Shown one piece after another: positions 10,953 through 22,107 of a stretch of DNA of 64,000 bases. Numbering within the stretch: the stretch's first letter is position 1; each line of letters begins with the position of its first letter. The notes beneath the pieces were generated by a model, which worked only from the letters and a program-made list of their open reading frames with translations, was not told the DNA's origin and searched no databases. Origin of the DNA: Prinsepia uniflora (lineage: Eukaryota > Streptophyta > Magnoliopsida > Rosales > Rosaceae); assembly GCA_032719365.1 (NCBI GenBank), contig CM064873.1:36867742-36931741 (forward strand). Reading direction: 5' to 3'. The position numbers and the translations under genes are program-made.

Positions 10953-11465
10953 CCTGGAGGGGTATGGTGAGTTCCGTTGAAGGATGACGGAAGAACGGGA
11001 AAGGAGTGACTATGACTGATCGATATGAGGTTATTGAAGGAGAGAACCCACAATCTAGAGTTTGCCTTTAGGACTTTGTAGATTTATCCGACAAGTGGCC
11101 GAAGTAGCAGCCGAAGGAGTGAGCCAGCAGGTAGGAGTCCTGTCGCTGGAAAGTGAGGTGGTCGTACGTGAGGACGTACTCTATGAAGTTTATTGGGTAC
11201 TCCATATGAGGTATTTTAAAATACTTTTGTTTTCTGTTCATAGGGTTTCCCTTGCGTACGCCATAATGTATTAGTGGTACGAAGAAAGGGTTAGACGTGG
11301 TACACTGGTAGTTGGAATGGAGTGAAATACCCAAGGTGGAGATGATAGACAGGAAACCCAGGAGTGGGTTTTGTTAAGCTAGTATTGACTACCGGGTAGG
11401 AGACCCCTAGTGTTGGGAACGAGCTGTCGAATTTCGGGGACGAAATGCTTTTTAGGTGGGTAGGT
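10953..11465 (+). mobile_element. Residual internal region of element C
   Basis: Same short gag-to-LTR remnant as at 869-1449, with small indels and no reading frame worth calling. It ends GAATTTCGGGGACGAAATG followed by the purine-rich AGGTGGGTAGG just before the LTR. Confidence 0.72.
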
Positions 11466-13305
11466 TGTAACGACCCATCCTGGGAATTAAGGTTTAGACC
11501 GTAATTAGGATGGGATTAGTGAGTGTAATCGGTGACTAATGGGTAAATGACGATTTTGCCCCTAGTTCGGGCAAAATGATCACTTTTAGGTCAGGGGGTC
11601 AATTAGGTTTTGACCGATGACTAGGACGTAGGTTAGGACGTCACGAATCCATAGACAGGTGGTACGCCCGATTCCGACATCCGAGGAGGAAGTTATGATG
11701 TTCGGAAGGTTGAGGGCATAACCGTAATTTGGGTAAAATAGGGGGAAGAGTTGACTTTTCGTACGAACGGGTTTTGACACGTTGACTTAGGATGGTTAGG
11801 TAGATCTCGTCGTCCCGAGTTCGATGACAGACGACACGTATTCATCGGACTTACGATGTGTGAGATACGGGTCTAGAAAGGTAGTGGCAAAACAGTAATT
11901 TTGATGTAAAATGAGGGGCATTTTGGTCTTTGTGCGCTTGAATTTGTGCAGCAGAGAGGGACATATGGATGGTTGGGATTGAGCCATTTGTGAGAGAAAG
12001 GGAGAGGAATGGTGGATTGGTGACACGTGTAGGAGGGCTAGAGGATTCCAGGATGCACGATCCAATTATTTGGGGTGTACCCGTGTGTGCTGTGTGTTCG
12101 TGATTGAAGAACAGAGGCTGAGGAATTGAGAGCAATTGAGGGGTAATCGTGGGTGTTGGTGAGTTTGTGAGTGTGTGAGAGTGACCAGAGAGTGAGAGGG
12201 AGACAGTGCGGGAGGTTGGAGGAGTGGTGATTGTTTGTGCGTGAGTTGAGAGCCACAGGAAATCAGAGAAAAACAGGGAGGAAGTGAGTGTTCGTGGTGG
12301 TGGTGTGGCCGTGTACGGTGCAATTGGGCTCGTGGTGGTGTCGTGAGGTGTGAGAGGAGTCGACCAACCCCGGCGGAGCTTGCGACGGCGACTGGAGGAC
12401 AGGTAATTCCTCATCCCCGTTTCTTTGCTCTGTTTTGCCGTTTAGTTTCAGGAGCTATGTCGTAGCTGTAGGGGTAGAATCGAGGAGTCTCGTGAGGTCT
12501 AGGGAGTTCAGTGGAGTTCTAGGAGTCTTCTGGTGGAGCAGCCGTGACGGGGAGTGCACGGTGGAGGCTAGGACGACGGGGAGTACTGGTGTGCTCTGTT
12601 TTGCCGTCGATGTTCAGATCGGAAGTCGTGGACTTAAGGAGTGAGTCGACGGTTTTGGTGAGTTGGGTGAGACTCAGTGAGGTCCTAGGAAGGGTTTAAG
12701 ATAGCCACCGTGATGGGGGGTGACCTGGGTGGCCGAAGAAGGAAACAGGGGTGTATCGGGTTTATGGTTCGAGTTTGTGTCGACGGGTTTTAGGTTGAGT
12801 CGAGGTGTCTGAGTAAGGGGAATGGATAGCTTAGGTCTGGACGATGCTGTTGGTAAAGAGAGGAGTGGTTTTGGTGCAGGTACGGCGGAGAACCGTCCTC
12901 GCCGGTTCGATTTGCAGGCACTGTGTCGAACCGGGTCTGCTCTAGGAAGGCGATGCACTGTATCTGGCGCGTGAGGGCCACACAAAGCCACTTTGGGCAG
13001 TGCTTGGAGGCGCGTACGGCGGCGGCGGGGGAAGTTGTCAACATGGTTTTTGTTCTAGGTGTTGTGACGAGTCTTTTAGCGTTGGTTTCGGGTTAATCGA
13101 ATGTCAAATCGAAGTAGTTTCGCGAGGGTGAAGGTTTAGGGTTCCGGTTCGGTACGTTTAGGACCCGGGGATTTTTGAGGGAACATAGGTGGATCTTCGT
13201 AGACGTGTTAGTGATGTACTTTGGTGGTTGTTGACACGATCGGGAGTTGCCGAGGAAGCGGAGGAACGTACGAGACGTACGGGACGCGATTGAGGGCTTG
13301 GTACT

Positions 13306-14131
13306 GTGAGTGGACCCTTTCCTTAAACTCGAGCATGGATAACTGTTTTTCTATAATTGTTTTATGGTTTTAATCATGATTCTATGTTATCGAATATGCT
13401 TTGTTGATTTTACATAATTGCACGTTTTTCGAGGAAGTTTGGTTTCAGCACGTTTTACGAGAAAAGTGTGATTTCTGAATATGATGTTATGGATTTGGGA
13501 TTTCAATGGATAAATGGTTTAAATGTTCATAAAGGGATTTTGAAATCGGATTTCGGTAACGGGATTTGGTTTTAAAGTGAAAAGTGGAATTCCGGATTTG
13601 GGTTCGGAATGACGGTTCGGAATGCCGGAAGGGCAACGGACCGGTGATTTCGGATTCGGGTTTGGATATGGATTTAGAAATGGTTTTCAAATGGTTTTGG
13701 ATTGGATTTGCTGGATCTGGTTATTGGGTTTAAAGACCCGGATATTGATTTGAAGGGGGACGAGCCCGGATTGGGTTTAAAGACCCGGATTGAGTTTAAA
13801 GACTCGGGAGTTTAAAGACTCGGATATAATTGAGGCCTGGATTGAGTTTAAAGACTCGGATAGGTCCAACAGGTTTGATCGGAAAATGATGATTTTATAT
13901 TCATGGTTTATGATACGGTTTTATGATGTGTCTGTTATGCTTTCTATAACTGTTTTATAGTGTTTCTGTTTTTATGATGAGGTTTATGTGATTTATAACT
14001 GTTTAGTCACTGGGTTATGCATGTGGTTTCAAAACGGAGGGCTAAACCCTGGTTTTATTATGAAATGGTTTTCGGAAATAATTTTATTATTTATGGTCCA
14101 CTCACACCTTCTGTTTTTAATTGCCCTCCAG
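13306..14131 (+). other. Putative LTR leader intron (element C LTR)
   Basis: GTGAGTGGACC at 13306-13316 and its exact complement GGTCCACTCAC at 14095-14105 bracket the microhairpin array. TTGCCCTCCAG ends at 14131, giving an 826-nt interval with the branch-like A 27 nt from the acceptor. Confidence 0.45.
13726..13860 (+). repeat. Co-varying microhairpin array
   Basis: Five units, two with GGGT/ACCC stems and three with GAGT/ACTC stems, all with TTAAAG loops. This is a shorter array than in the LTRs at 2451 and 14409. Confidence 0.78.
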
Positions 14132-14408
14132 GTTGTGGAGCAAGCACGGGGTTCCGGCGTCGAGGCTGCGTCTGAGGCATAGAAGTCGCGAGAGGGATCC
14201 CTGAGTGTTTTACTTTCTTCGTGTGTGTGTCTTTAATTTAACGGTTTTCTTTCTTCTGTATGTTATGCTCTGTAAACTGTTGACTTCGGGATATGTAGTT
14301 TAACTTCTCCTGCGTCTGACAAGGAATTTACGTTTGTGTGTGTCGGGGTGTCAGACGGGAGCAGGATTTACCTCGGATTTCGGGATGAAACCGAGGTGGG
14401 TCCTGACA

Positions 14409-15603
14409 TTTCATGATTGTTAAATGTGTGGTGTTGGTTTTCTATAATTGCACGTTTTTCGAGAAAATATCGTATTTGGCACGTTTTACGATAAAAGGGT
14501 GATTTCTGCCTATGATGTTATAGTTTCGGGATTTCAAATGATAAATGGTTTTTTAATGATTATAAACGGCTTTGAGACGTGATCTGATGATCAAAGTTTT
14601 CGGTTTTAGAATCGGATTTTGGTAAACGAGATTTGGTTTTAAAGTTGAAAAGTGGAATTCCGGATTTGGGTTCGGAATGACGGTTCTGGATGCGGGAATG
14701 GTGTCAGACCAGTGGTTTGGGATTCGGGTTTGGATGTGGATTTGGACTTGGTTTTCAAATGGTTTTGGATTGGATTTGATGGATCTGGTTATTGGGTTTA
14801 AGGACCCGGATATTGTGATTGACGGGGGACGGGCGCGGAATGGGTTTAAAGACCCGGATCGAGTTTAAAGACTCGGGAGTTTAAAGACTCAGATATATTG
14901 ATTTCCCCCGTAGGCCTGTTGAGTTTAAAGACTCGGGAGTTTAAAGACTCGGATATTATTGAGTCCTGGATTGAGTTTAAAGACTCGGAAATTTACAGAC
15001 TCGGCAGTTTACAGACTCGGATAGATCCCGCAGGTTTGATCGGATAATGATGGCTTGATATTTATGTTGTGTGATACAGTTTTATGATGTTTATGATATG
15101 ATTTCTATAACTGTTTTTATAATGTTTCAGCAAATGTTTTATGACAATCCTTCTAGGATTTCTAACTGTTTTCAATAACTGGGTTATGCATGTGATTTCA
15201 AAACGGAGGGCTAAAACCCTGGTTTTATTATGAAATGGTTTTCGAAAAGTATTTTATTATTTATGGTCCACTCACACCTTCTGTTTTAAATTGCCCTTCA
15301 GGTCGTGGAGCTAGCGCGGGGTTGTGGCGTCAAGGCAGCGTCGGAGGCATAGAATTTTTTCGAGAATGACCCCGGAGTGCTTAAACTTTTCTGTTGTGCA
15401 TGTACCTTGTTTATCGGATTTCTTTCCTTTGTTTTTGGTACTATGCTCTGTAAAACTTAACTTCGGGATGTTTAAAGTTTCTCCTGCGTCTGACTGTGTA
15501 TTTTGGTGGTTTTTCATGAGTTTATTTCGGTTTAGTGTCGGGGTATCAGACGGGAGCAGGATTTACCTCGGTTTTTGGGGTGAAACCGGGGTGGGTCCTG
15601 ACA
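14409..15603 (+). mobile_element. 5' LTR of gypsy element B, right part
   Basis: Matches 19159-20284 of the 3' LTR closely, including the microhairpin array (14794-15020), GGTCCACTCAC (15265-15275), acceptor TTGCCCTTCAG (to 15301) and terminal GGTGGGTCCTGACA. The left part of this LTR is not adjacent and is probably 1450-2245. A primer-binding site follows directly, which identifies this as the 5' LTR. Confidence 0.88.
14794..15020 (+). repeat. Co-varying microhairpin array
   Basis: Largest array among the closely related LTRs here. It has GGGT/ACCC and GAGT/ACTC units plus late variants whose loop has changed to TTACAG (near 14993 and 15007) while the stem is kept. Confidence 0.78.
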
Positions 15604-15605
15604 AT

Positions 15606-15617
15606 TGGTATCAGAGC
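15606..15617 (+). other. Primer-binding site, initiator tRNA-Met
   Basis: TGGTATCAGAGC two bases after the 5' LTR end. This is the usual plant retrotransposon sequence complementary to the 3' end of initiator tRNA-Met, used to start minus-strand DNA synthesis. Confidence 0.9.
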
Positions 15618-15711
15618 ATAGGTTTGTCGAGTTTGCTGGGTTTTTGTTTGTTGTGAGGTTGTGTTTAGGTTGTCTGATTGCTTCTATGCCTCTTTCAGCG
15701 TGCGATTGATG

Positions 15712-16804
15712 ATGCCTCCGAGACGTAGACCATCTCCACGACCTGAAGATGAAGCGGCGAGAGGAACAGAGAGTGCTACGATTGAGCAAGCCCAGCGGCT
15801 CGGGGCTACGCCTTTTAGTGATGGGGCAGATCCTGAGGAAGCCCAAAGGTGGATCACGAGACTTGAGCGGATCTTTGCAGTAATGCATTGCCCACCGGAG
15901 GATCGAGTGTTACTGGCTACTTTCTTACTGGACGGTGTGGCATATGAGTGGTGGTATACTCTCGAGTTGTCTGGCTGGGATGCCCATACAGTGACCTGGG
16001 AGACGTTTCGGGAGAGGTTCTTAGATCAGTATTACCCTCGTTCTTTCCGAGATGCCAAGGAGGCTGAGTTTCTGCAACTTCAATAGGGGAATCTAAGTGT
16101 GGCTGAGTACGAACAGAAGTTTCAGTTGTTGTTTCGGTTTGCTCCTGCGTGTGTGGCTACTGAAGCCGAGAAGTGCCGTAGGTTTGAGTTAGGCATGCGA
16201 TGTGAGATTCGAGCCATAGTGACAGTTGGATCATTTACTACCCTCCGAGAGTTATCAGACGCTGCGGTGAGGGTTGAGCTAGCTTGCCGGTACGACGCCG
16301 GGAGCCACCTTTTTCTGGAGCTTCGAGTCTGAGGACACCGAAGAGAGGTAACTTCAGTGGAGCATCGTCGGTGGGCGATGATCATTTTGGTAGACCTGGT
16401 AGTTCCTAGAGTTCAGGATTCCGTGGTTACCGAGCACAGCCGACTCCACATGCTAGTGCGACATCTGTTGCGTCGACAGGGAGACCGAGTCCTTCTGGTC
16501 GGGATGTTTGTTTCTACTGCGGAGAGCGAGGTTATTTCCAACGTGAGTGTCCACTGTTACCACAGGAGGGTGGTGTAGGCCGAGGAGCGGCGGAGCCCGG
16601 ACAAAGTATAGCGTCATGGACAACGGGCACTAGAGGAGGTGGTGGTGCCACTAGTAGTTCGCGGGGACGTGGTAGATCTTCAGGATCTCTGGCCCGAGTT
16701 TTTTCAATGACTCAGCAGGAGGTTCAGTCGACACCAGGTGCGGGGACAGGTACTTTTATTATCGTTGGTTATGTTGTACGTCCTTTGTTGTTGGATTTCA
16801 GAGT
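15712..16804 (+). pseudogene. Gypsy gag (element B), broken
   Basis: Best N-terminus of this gag family in the plus-strand elements: MPPRRRPSPRPEDEAARG, then QRLGATPFSDGADPEEAQRW and the capsid core up to KEAEFLQLQ. Of two adjacent ATGs (15709, 15712) the second gives the MPPR start shared with the gag at 29504. A TAG at 16084-16086 replaces CAG seen in the copy at 139. One base is lost near 16276 compared with 331, shifting the frame. The zinc knuckle histidine is changed to tyrosine (TAT at 16533-16535). There is no pol; the element would have needed proteins in trans even before it decayed. Confidence 0.9.
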
Positions 16805-17392
16805 CTAGTTAGGCCTTACCTAGGTGACCTGGAGTGACGAGATTACAACTTACGGTTAGTTCCGTTGAAGGATGACGGAAGAAACGGGAAATGAGTGACT
16901 ATAACTGATCGATATGAGGTTATTGAAGGAAGAGAACTCACAATCTAGGAGTTGCCTTTAGGACTTTGTCGATTTATTCCAACAAGTGGACGAAATAGCA
17001 GCCGGGGGAAGTAAGCAGTTGGTAGGGTTGCCTGGTTGGCCTAGATTGTTCTGGGTTAGGATTTAGTTGGTTCCAGGAAGTGTCGATGGTAGTACGTGAG
17101 GATGTACTCTATGAATTCTATTGTACTCCATATAAGGTATTTTAAAATACCTTTGTTTTCTGTTCATAGAGTTTTCCTTGCGTACACCATGAAGTTCTAG
17201 TGGTACTGAGAGAGGGTTAGAAGTGGTGAGCTGGTAGGTGGGGATGGAGTGAAATACCCAAGGTGGAGATGATAGATCGAAAACTTGGAAGTAGTGGTTG
17301 TTGAGTTAGTGTTGATCACCGGGTAGGAGACCCTAAGTGTCAGGAACTAGATGTGGAATTTCGAGGATGAAATTCTTTTTAGGAGGGTAGGT
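16805..17392 (+). mobile_element. Residual internal region of element B
   Basis: Nearly the same as 869-1449, ending in the GAATTTCGAGGATGAAATT block and AGGAGGGTAGG before the LTR. No protein-coding frame is visible. Confidence 0.75.
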
Positions 17393-19085
17393 TATAACGA
17401 CCCGTCCCGGAAATTAGGGTTAAGACAGTGATTAAGATGGGATTATTGAGTTAATTGGTGTTTAGTTGGTTACTTTTGGGGTTAGTGTAGAATGACCATT
17501 TTACCCCTTGTCTGGCTAATAGTTGACTTTTAGTTCGAGCAGTCAATTGGGTATTCACCGATGACTGTGACGTAGTTCGGGACGTCACGAGTTCGTAGAT
17601 AGGTGGTACGCCCGATTCCGACATCCGAGGAGGAAGTTGTGATGTTCGGAAGGTTGGGGGCATTACCGTAATGTGGCTAAAATAGGGGGAAAGTTGACTT
17701 TTCGTACGTTCGGGTTTTGACACGTTGACCTAGGACCGTTAGGTAGATCTTGTCGTCCTGAGTGCGATGACAGGCGGCACGTATTCATCGGAGTTGGGAT
17801 GTGTGCATTACGGGTCTAGAAAGGTAGTGGCAAAATGGTAATTTGGACTTAAAAGGAAGGGCAGTTTGGTCTTTTGTACTTTGGGCTTGGTGCAGCCGGA
17901 TTTGGACAAGTGTCCAGGGCAAAGAGGAGATTTTTGTGTGAGGCTTGAGGGGATGGTGACACGTGGGGCTTGGCTAGAGGGTTCTAGTGAGTGCACGGGT
18001 GTTTCAAAATCGTGCGGGTGTGTGTGTGTGTGTGTGCCCGTGTTTGTGTTCGAACCAGAGAGAAATAGAGACTGAGAGATTGGGAGAATTAATCGGTGAC
18101 TGTGTGTGTTTGTGCGAATTGGTGAGTTTGTAAGTGACTAAGGGAAGCTGAGAGTGTGAGGATTGAGTGGTGAGGACTGCTCGTGTACGGGAACTGGTGA
18201 GAGAAGGGGGAGAGTTCACGGGAAAAACAGAGAGAACAGAGAGGAGTTTGGGTGGTGGTGTGGCTGTGTGCTATTCGTTTGGGCTCGACAGGGGGCGAGG
18301 ACGACTCTGTGGACTCCAGGGAGTGCGACGGTGAGCACGGCGACGATCGACGACAGGTAATTTCTTCTTCCCGTTCTTTTGCTCTATTTTGGCCGTGAAC
18401 TTCAAACCAAAAGTCGTGGCTTTTTGGGTTGAGTCGATGGTTTTGGTGAGTTGGGTGAGACTCAGGGAGGTCCTAGGAAACGTCTAGTGTTGCCACCGTG
18501 ACGGGGGAGAACGTAGGTGGTTGGATTGTGAAACAGGGGACAGTTTGGGTTTTGGCTTCGAGCTTGAGTCGACGGGTTAGGGACGGTGTCGTGGTGTTTG
18601 AGTGAGGGGGATAGGTTCTTTAGGACGGGACGATGAGAATGGTGAAGAGTGGGAGCAAAACGGAGACGGAATGGCGGAGAACCGGGAACGCCAGTTCAGA
18701 CCGGTTCACGCGAGGTAGACGACGGTGAACAGTACCCTATGTGAAAGCGCGTGAGGCCCACGCGCAGCCACTTTGGGCGGCGCGTGGGGGCGCGTACAGC
18801 GGTGTTTGACAAAACGGTCAATTGAGTTTTTGTTCTAAATGTTATAATGAATCCATTGGAATAGGTTTCAGGTTAATCGGATGTTGTTTGAAGTTAGTTC
18901 CGCGAGGTTGAAGGTTTAGGGTTCCGATTTCTTACGTTTAAGACCCGGGGATTTTTGGGAAAAATTAGGTGGATCTTCGTAGATGTGTTAGTAACGTTCT
19001 TGGGTGGTTGTTGATAGGATCGGGATTTCCCGAGGAAGCTGAGGAACGTACGGGACGTTCGGGACGTGACTGAGGGCTCGGTACT

Positions 19086-19982
19086 GTGAGTGGACCCCTT
19101 CTCTAAACTCAAGCATGCGTAACTGTTTTTCATACTTGTTTTATGGTTTTACATGTGATTTCATGATTGTTAAATGTGTGGTGTTGGTTTTCTATAATTG
19201 CACATTTTTCGAGAAAATAACGTATTTGGCACGTTTTACGATAAAAGGCTGATTTCTGCCTATGATGTTATAGTTTCAGGATTTCAAATGATAAATGATT
19301 TTTTAATGATTATAAATGGCTTTGAGACGTGATTTGATGATCAAAGTTTTCGGTTTAGATTCGGATTTCGGTAAATGAGATTTGGTTTTAAAGTTGAAAA
19401 GTGGAATTCCGGATTTGGATTCGGAATGACGGTTCTGGATGCCGGAATGGTGTCAGACCAGTGGTTTCGGATTCGGGTTTGGATGTGGATTTGGAATTGG
19501 TTTTCAAATGGTTTTGGATTGGATTTGATGGATCTGGTTACTGGGTTTAAAGACCCAGATATTATGATTGACGGGGGACGGGCACCGATTGGGTTTAAAG
19601 ACCCGGACTGAGTTTAAAGACTCGGGAATTTAAAGACACAGATATATTGATTTCCCCCGTAGGCCTGTTGAGTTTAAAGACTCGGGAGTTTAAAGACTAG
19701 GATAGATCCAGCAGGTTTGATCAGATAATGATTGCTTGATATTTATGTTTTGTGATACGGTTTTATGATGTTTATGATATGATTTCTATAACTGTTTTTA
19801 TAATGTTTCAACAAATGTTTTATGACGATCCTTCTAGGATTTCTAACTGTTTTCAATAACTGGGTTATGCATGTGATTTCAAAACGGAGGGCTAAAACCC
19901 TGGTTTTATTATGAAATGTTTTTCGGATAGTATTTTATTATTTATGGTCCACTCACACCTTCTGTTTTAAATTGCCCTTCAG
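19086..19982 (+). other. Putative LTR leader intron (element B 3' LTR)
   Basis: GTGAGTGGACC (19086-19096) and exact complement GGTCCACTCAC (19946-19956), with acceptor CCCTTCAG ending at 19982. The interval is 897 nt and encloses the microhairpin array at 19543-19700. Confidence 0.45.
19543..19700 (+). repeat. Co-varying microhairpin array, partly decayed
   Basis: GGGT/ACCC and GAGT/ACTC units with TTAAAG loops. Two units have lost pairing (GACACAG near 19635 and GACTAGG near 19695). Confidence 0.72.
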
Positions 19983-20446
19983 GTCGTGGAGCTAGCGCGG
20001 GGTTGTGACGTCAAGGCAGCGTAGAAGGCACAGAATTTTTTCGAGAGTGACCCCGAAGTGCTTAAACTTTTCCTTTGTGTGTGTACCTTGTTTATCGTAT
20101 TTCTTTACTTTGTTTTTGGTACTATGCTCTGTAAAACTTAACTTCGGGATTTTTAAAGTTTCTCCTGCTTCTGACTGTGTATTTTGGTGGTTTTTCGTGA
20201 GTTTATTTCTGTTTAGTGTCGGGGTGTCAGACGGGAGGAGGATTTACCTCGGTTTTTGGGGTGAAACCGGGGTGGGTCCTGACATTACTCCACTCAGTCG
20301 GTGCTCCGTGACTACTGCGGGGTCCACCCAAGCCAACGACCCTCCCCGAAGGAGATAAGAGAAGTAAAGGAAGGTATATGCACATATATATACATAATAC
20401 AAATATCCATGCCCGATTCCCCTAAACCCCCATGATCCATAATATC

Positions 20447-20643
20447 CATAACCAAGGTAACATGCCGGTTCCCATAAACCGTCATGTACCGTAATAACAT
20501 AACCAGGGTAACATGCTGGTTCCCATAAACCGTCATGTACCGCAATAACATAACCAGGGTTCATGCTGGTCCCCATAATCCATCATGAACCACGATACCA
20601 TAACAAGGGTTCATGCCGGTTCCCATAAACCGTCATGAACCGG
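20447..20643. repeat. Tandem repeat, about 51 bp x 4, within LTR E
   Basis: Four head-to-tail copies of a unit reading AACCAGGGTAACATGCTGG then TTCCCATAAACCGTCATG. The last two copies carry GGGTTCATG in place of GGGTAACATG. Each unit has imperfect pairing of its own (GGTTCCCAT with the CATG/AACC parts). Confidence 0.75.
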
Positions 20644-20689
20644 GAAATCCATTTAAGGTTCCCTGACCTGAAATCAAAACCGTAAAGTA

Positions 20690-20790
20690 ACCTGGGTCTC
20701 GTGCCCGAACATAAGACATCAGATGGGCACCGTGCCCGATATCTGAGGTCATATGCCCGAGACAAAACCAAATGGGTCTCATACCCGAGT
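20690..20790 (-). repeat. Microhairpin array, GGGTCTC type
   Basis: Units such as GGGTCTCGTGCCCGA, GGGCACCGTGCCCGA and GGGTCTCATACCCGA at about 30-bp spacing, with stems GGGT/ACCC or GGGC/GCCC and changing loops. It occupies the same relative place in the LTR as the TTAAAG-loop arrays. Confidence 0.65.
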
Positions 20791-22083
20791 TTATCCTTTT
20801 GAAATCCAAAACCATTTCATTAAAACCAATAAAGATACACCGACCCGTATAGGCACCATATAGGGCCGAAACCTCGAAATACGTACCTATACGTAACCAC
20901 ATACAAATGCACCCATGGCATCATCAAACATGTATGAAAACATATAAGAAACATTTATGCATGCACCAATTTAGAAAACCAAGGTCTACTCAGAGACCGT
21001 CCGAGCTATCGCCTCGATTTGCATGCCATAGGCTCTCCCGAGCCGATCATTGTCATTGGGACTCCCGAACCTGTCCAAATCGTAATAGAAGGTTACTAAC
21101 TAGCTTATTAACCTCCTACCAAAGCCCCGTAATTTTCCCGAACTTTTAACTATATTTAAACCGATCCTAAACTTTCTGATGCCCCGAAACATATCTAGAC
21201 GGTGTCCGATTGACACTAAACCAGTCCCAACATGTTCGTTACATCGAATAGAAGATTTCACATGTTGAACACTTCCACAAATCACTGTTCACGCGCCCCC
21301 ACGCGCCCCTAGAAGCCTCAGAACACTATTCATCATCACTAACCTTGGACTGGACCGGTTTTACTGTTCATTGAACTGGTTTTCTCTAGTTCTTGGAACG
21401 GTTCAGGGTCCATTTTAGGTCCATTTCATCTCTTTTTAATCCTTAAATGTTCATAATCCAATTTCCTATCATTTAGACATTATAAACCGAAGAAAACCAT
21501 CACAAAACCATCCATTTCCGATCGGCCATAGTGGCCGGATTTTCCCCCGCCGTTCACGGCTCTTCCCGGCCATCCTAAGCCCCAAACCTAATCCCATTTG
21601 ACTCCTAGAGTTCCCAAAAATATTTCCCAATCCTTAGAATCAAATAAAAACCAAAAAAACCGAAATTCGAAATTTCAAATATTTTCTTACCTCACAGGTT
21701 CGCTCCGCCGTCCACCATTGTGAGCCACCACCCTCTGTCCCAGTCCTTCATCATCTCAGCCCTTCCTCATTCCTCACACTCACTCACAGGGTCACAAGAG
21801 GAAGGGTGGTATGTGTGTGTGTGTGTGCTTGTTCAAAGAACAAAGAAGAAAATGGAGAAAATGGAGAAGTATGAAATATTGGGGGGCGGGTTCGGGTTTG
21901 CGTGTTTGGGGAAGGAGAAAATGTTGATTTGATGAGGAAAGTGAGGATTAATTGATGGGTGGGGATTTAAAGTTTAAAAGGAATGAATGGCTAGGATTTA
22001 GTGTTGTTAGGATTAATTATAAAATAATTAAAATAATAATATTTAATTACTTAGATCCATAAATTAAGGGATCTAGCCAATGG

Positions 22084-22107
22084 GATGAGTGACACTTGTC
22101 ACTCATC
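22084..22107. promoter_or_regulatory. Conserved LTR palindrome
   Basis: Perfect 11-base arms GATGAGTGACA and TGTCACTCATC around CT. The same palindrome recurs in other LTRs at 46634-46657 and 61639-61662, and in shorter or one-mismatch form at 25445-25464, 31929-31948 and 42733-42756. It lies in the first quarter of the LTR, where a promoter element could be. Confidence 0.6.

Larger units (their letters stand above)
11466..14408 (+). mobile_element. 3' LTR of gypsy element C
   Basis: Starts TGTAACGACCCATCC and ends GGTGGGTCCTGACA, 2943 bp. It contains the donor-like GTGAGTGGACC (13306-13316), a microhairpin array (13726-13860), GGTCCACTCAC (14095-14105) and a CAG acceptor ending at 14131. 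Immediately after its last base the sequence resumes inside another LTR (14409), so element C probably inserted into element B's 5' LTR. TTTCA at 14409-14413 would be the surviving target-site copy. Confidence 0.9.
17393..20284 (+). mobile_element. 3' LTR of gypsy element B
   Basis: Starts TATAACGACCCGTCCC (TG decayed to TA) and ends GGTGGGTCCTGACA, 2892 bp. It contains a GT-repeat near 18017, donor-like GTGAGTGGACC (19086-19096), microhairpin array (19543-19700), GGTCCACTCAC (19946-19956) and acceptor CCCTTCAG (to 19982). It abuts the middle of an opposite-strand LTR at 20285, so the A/B array probably inserted there; TTACT (20285-20289) would be the remaining target copy. Confidence 0.9.

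Noticed and set aside
11851..12414. 187-codon minus-strand open frame
   Set aside because: Antisense frame in an LTR with low-complexity Ser/Pro/His composition; not conserved in related LTRs.
15606..15617. tRNA-Met gene
   Set aside because: Only the 12-base primer-binding complement is present, with no tRNA body; same at 41721 and 33130.
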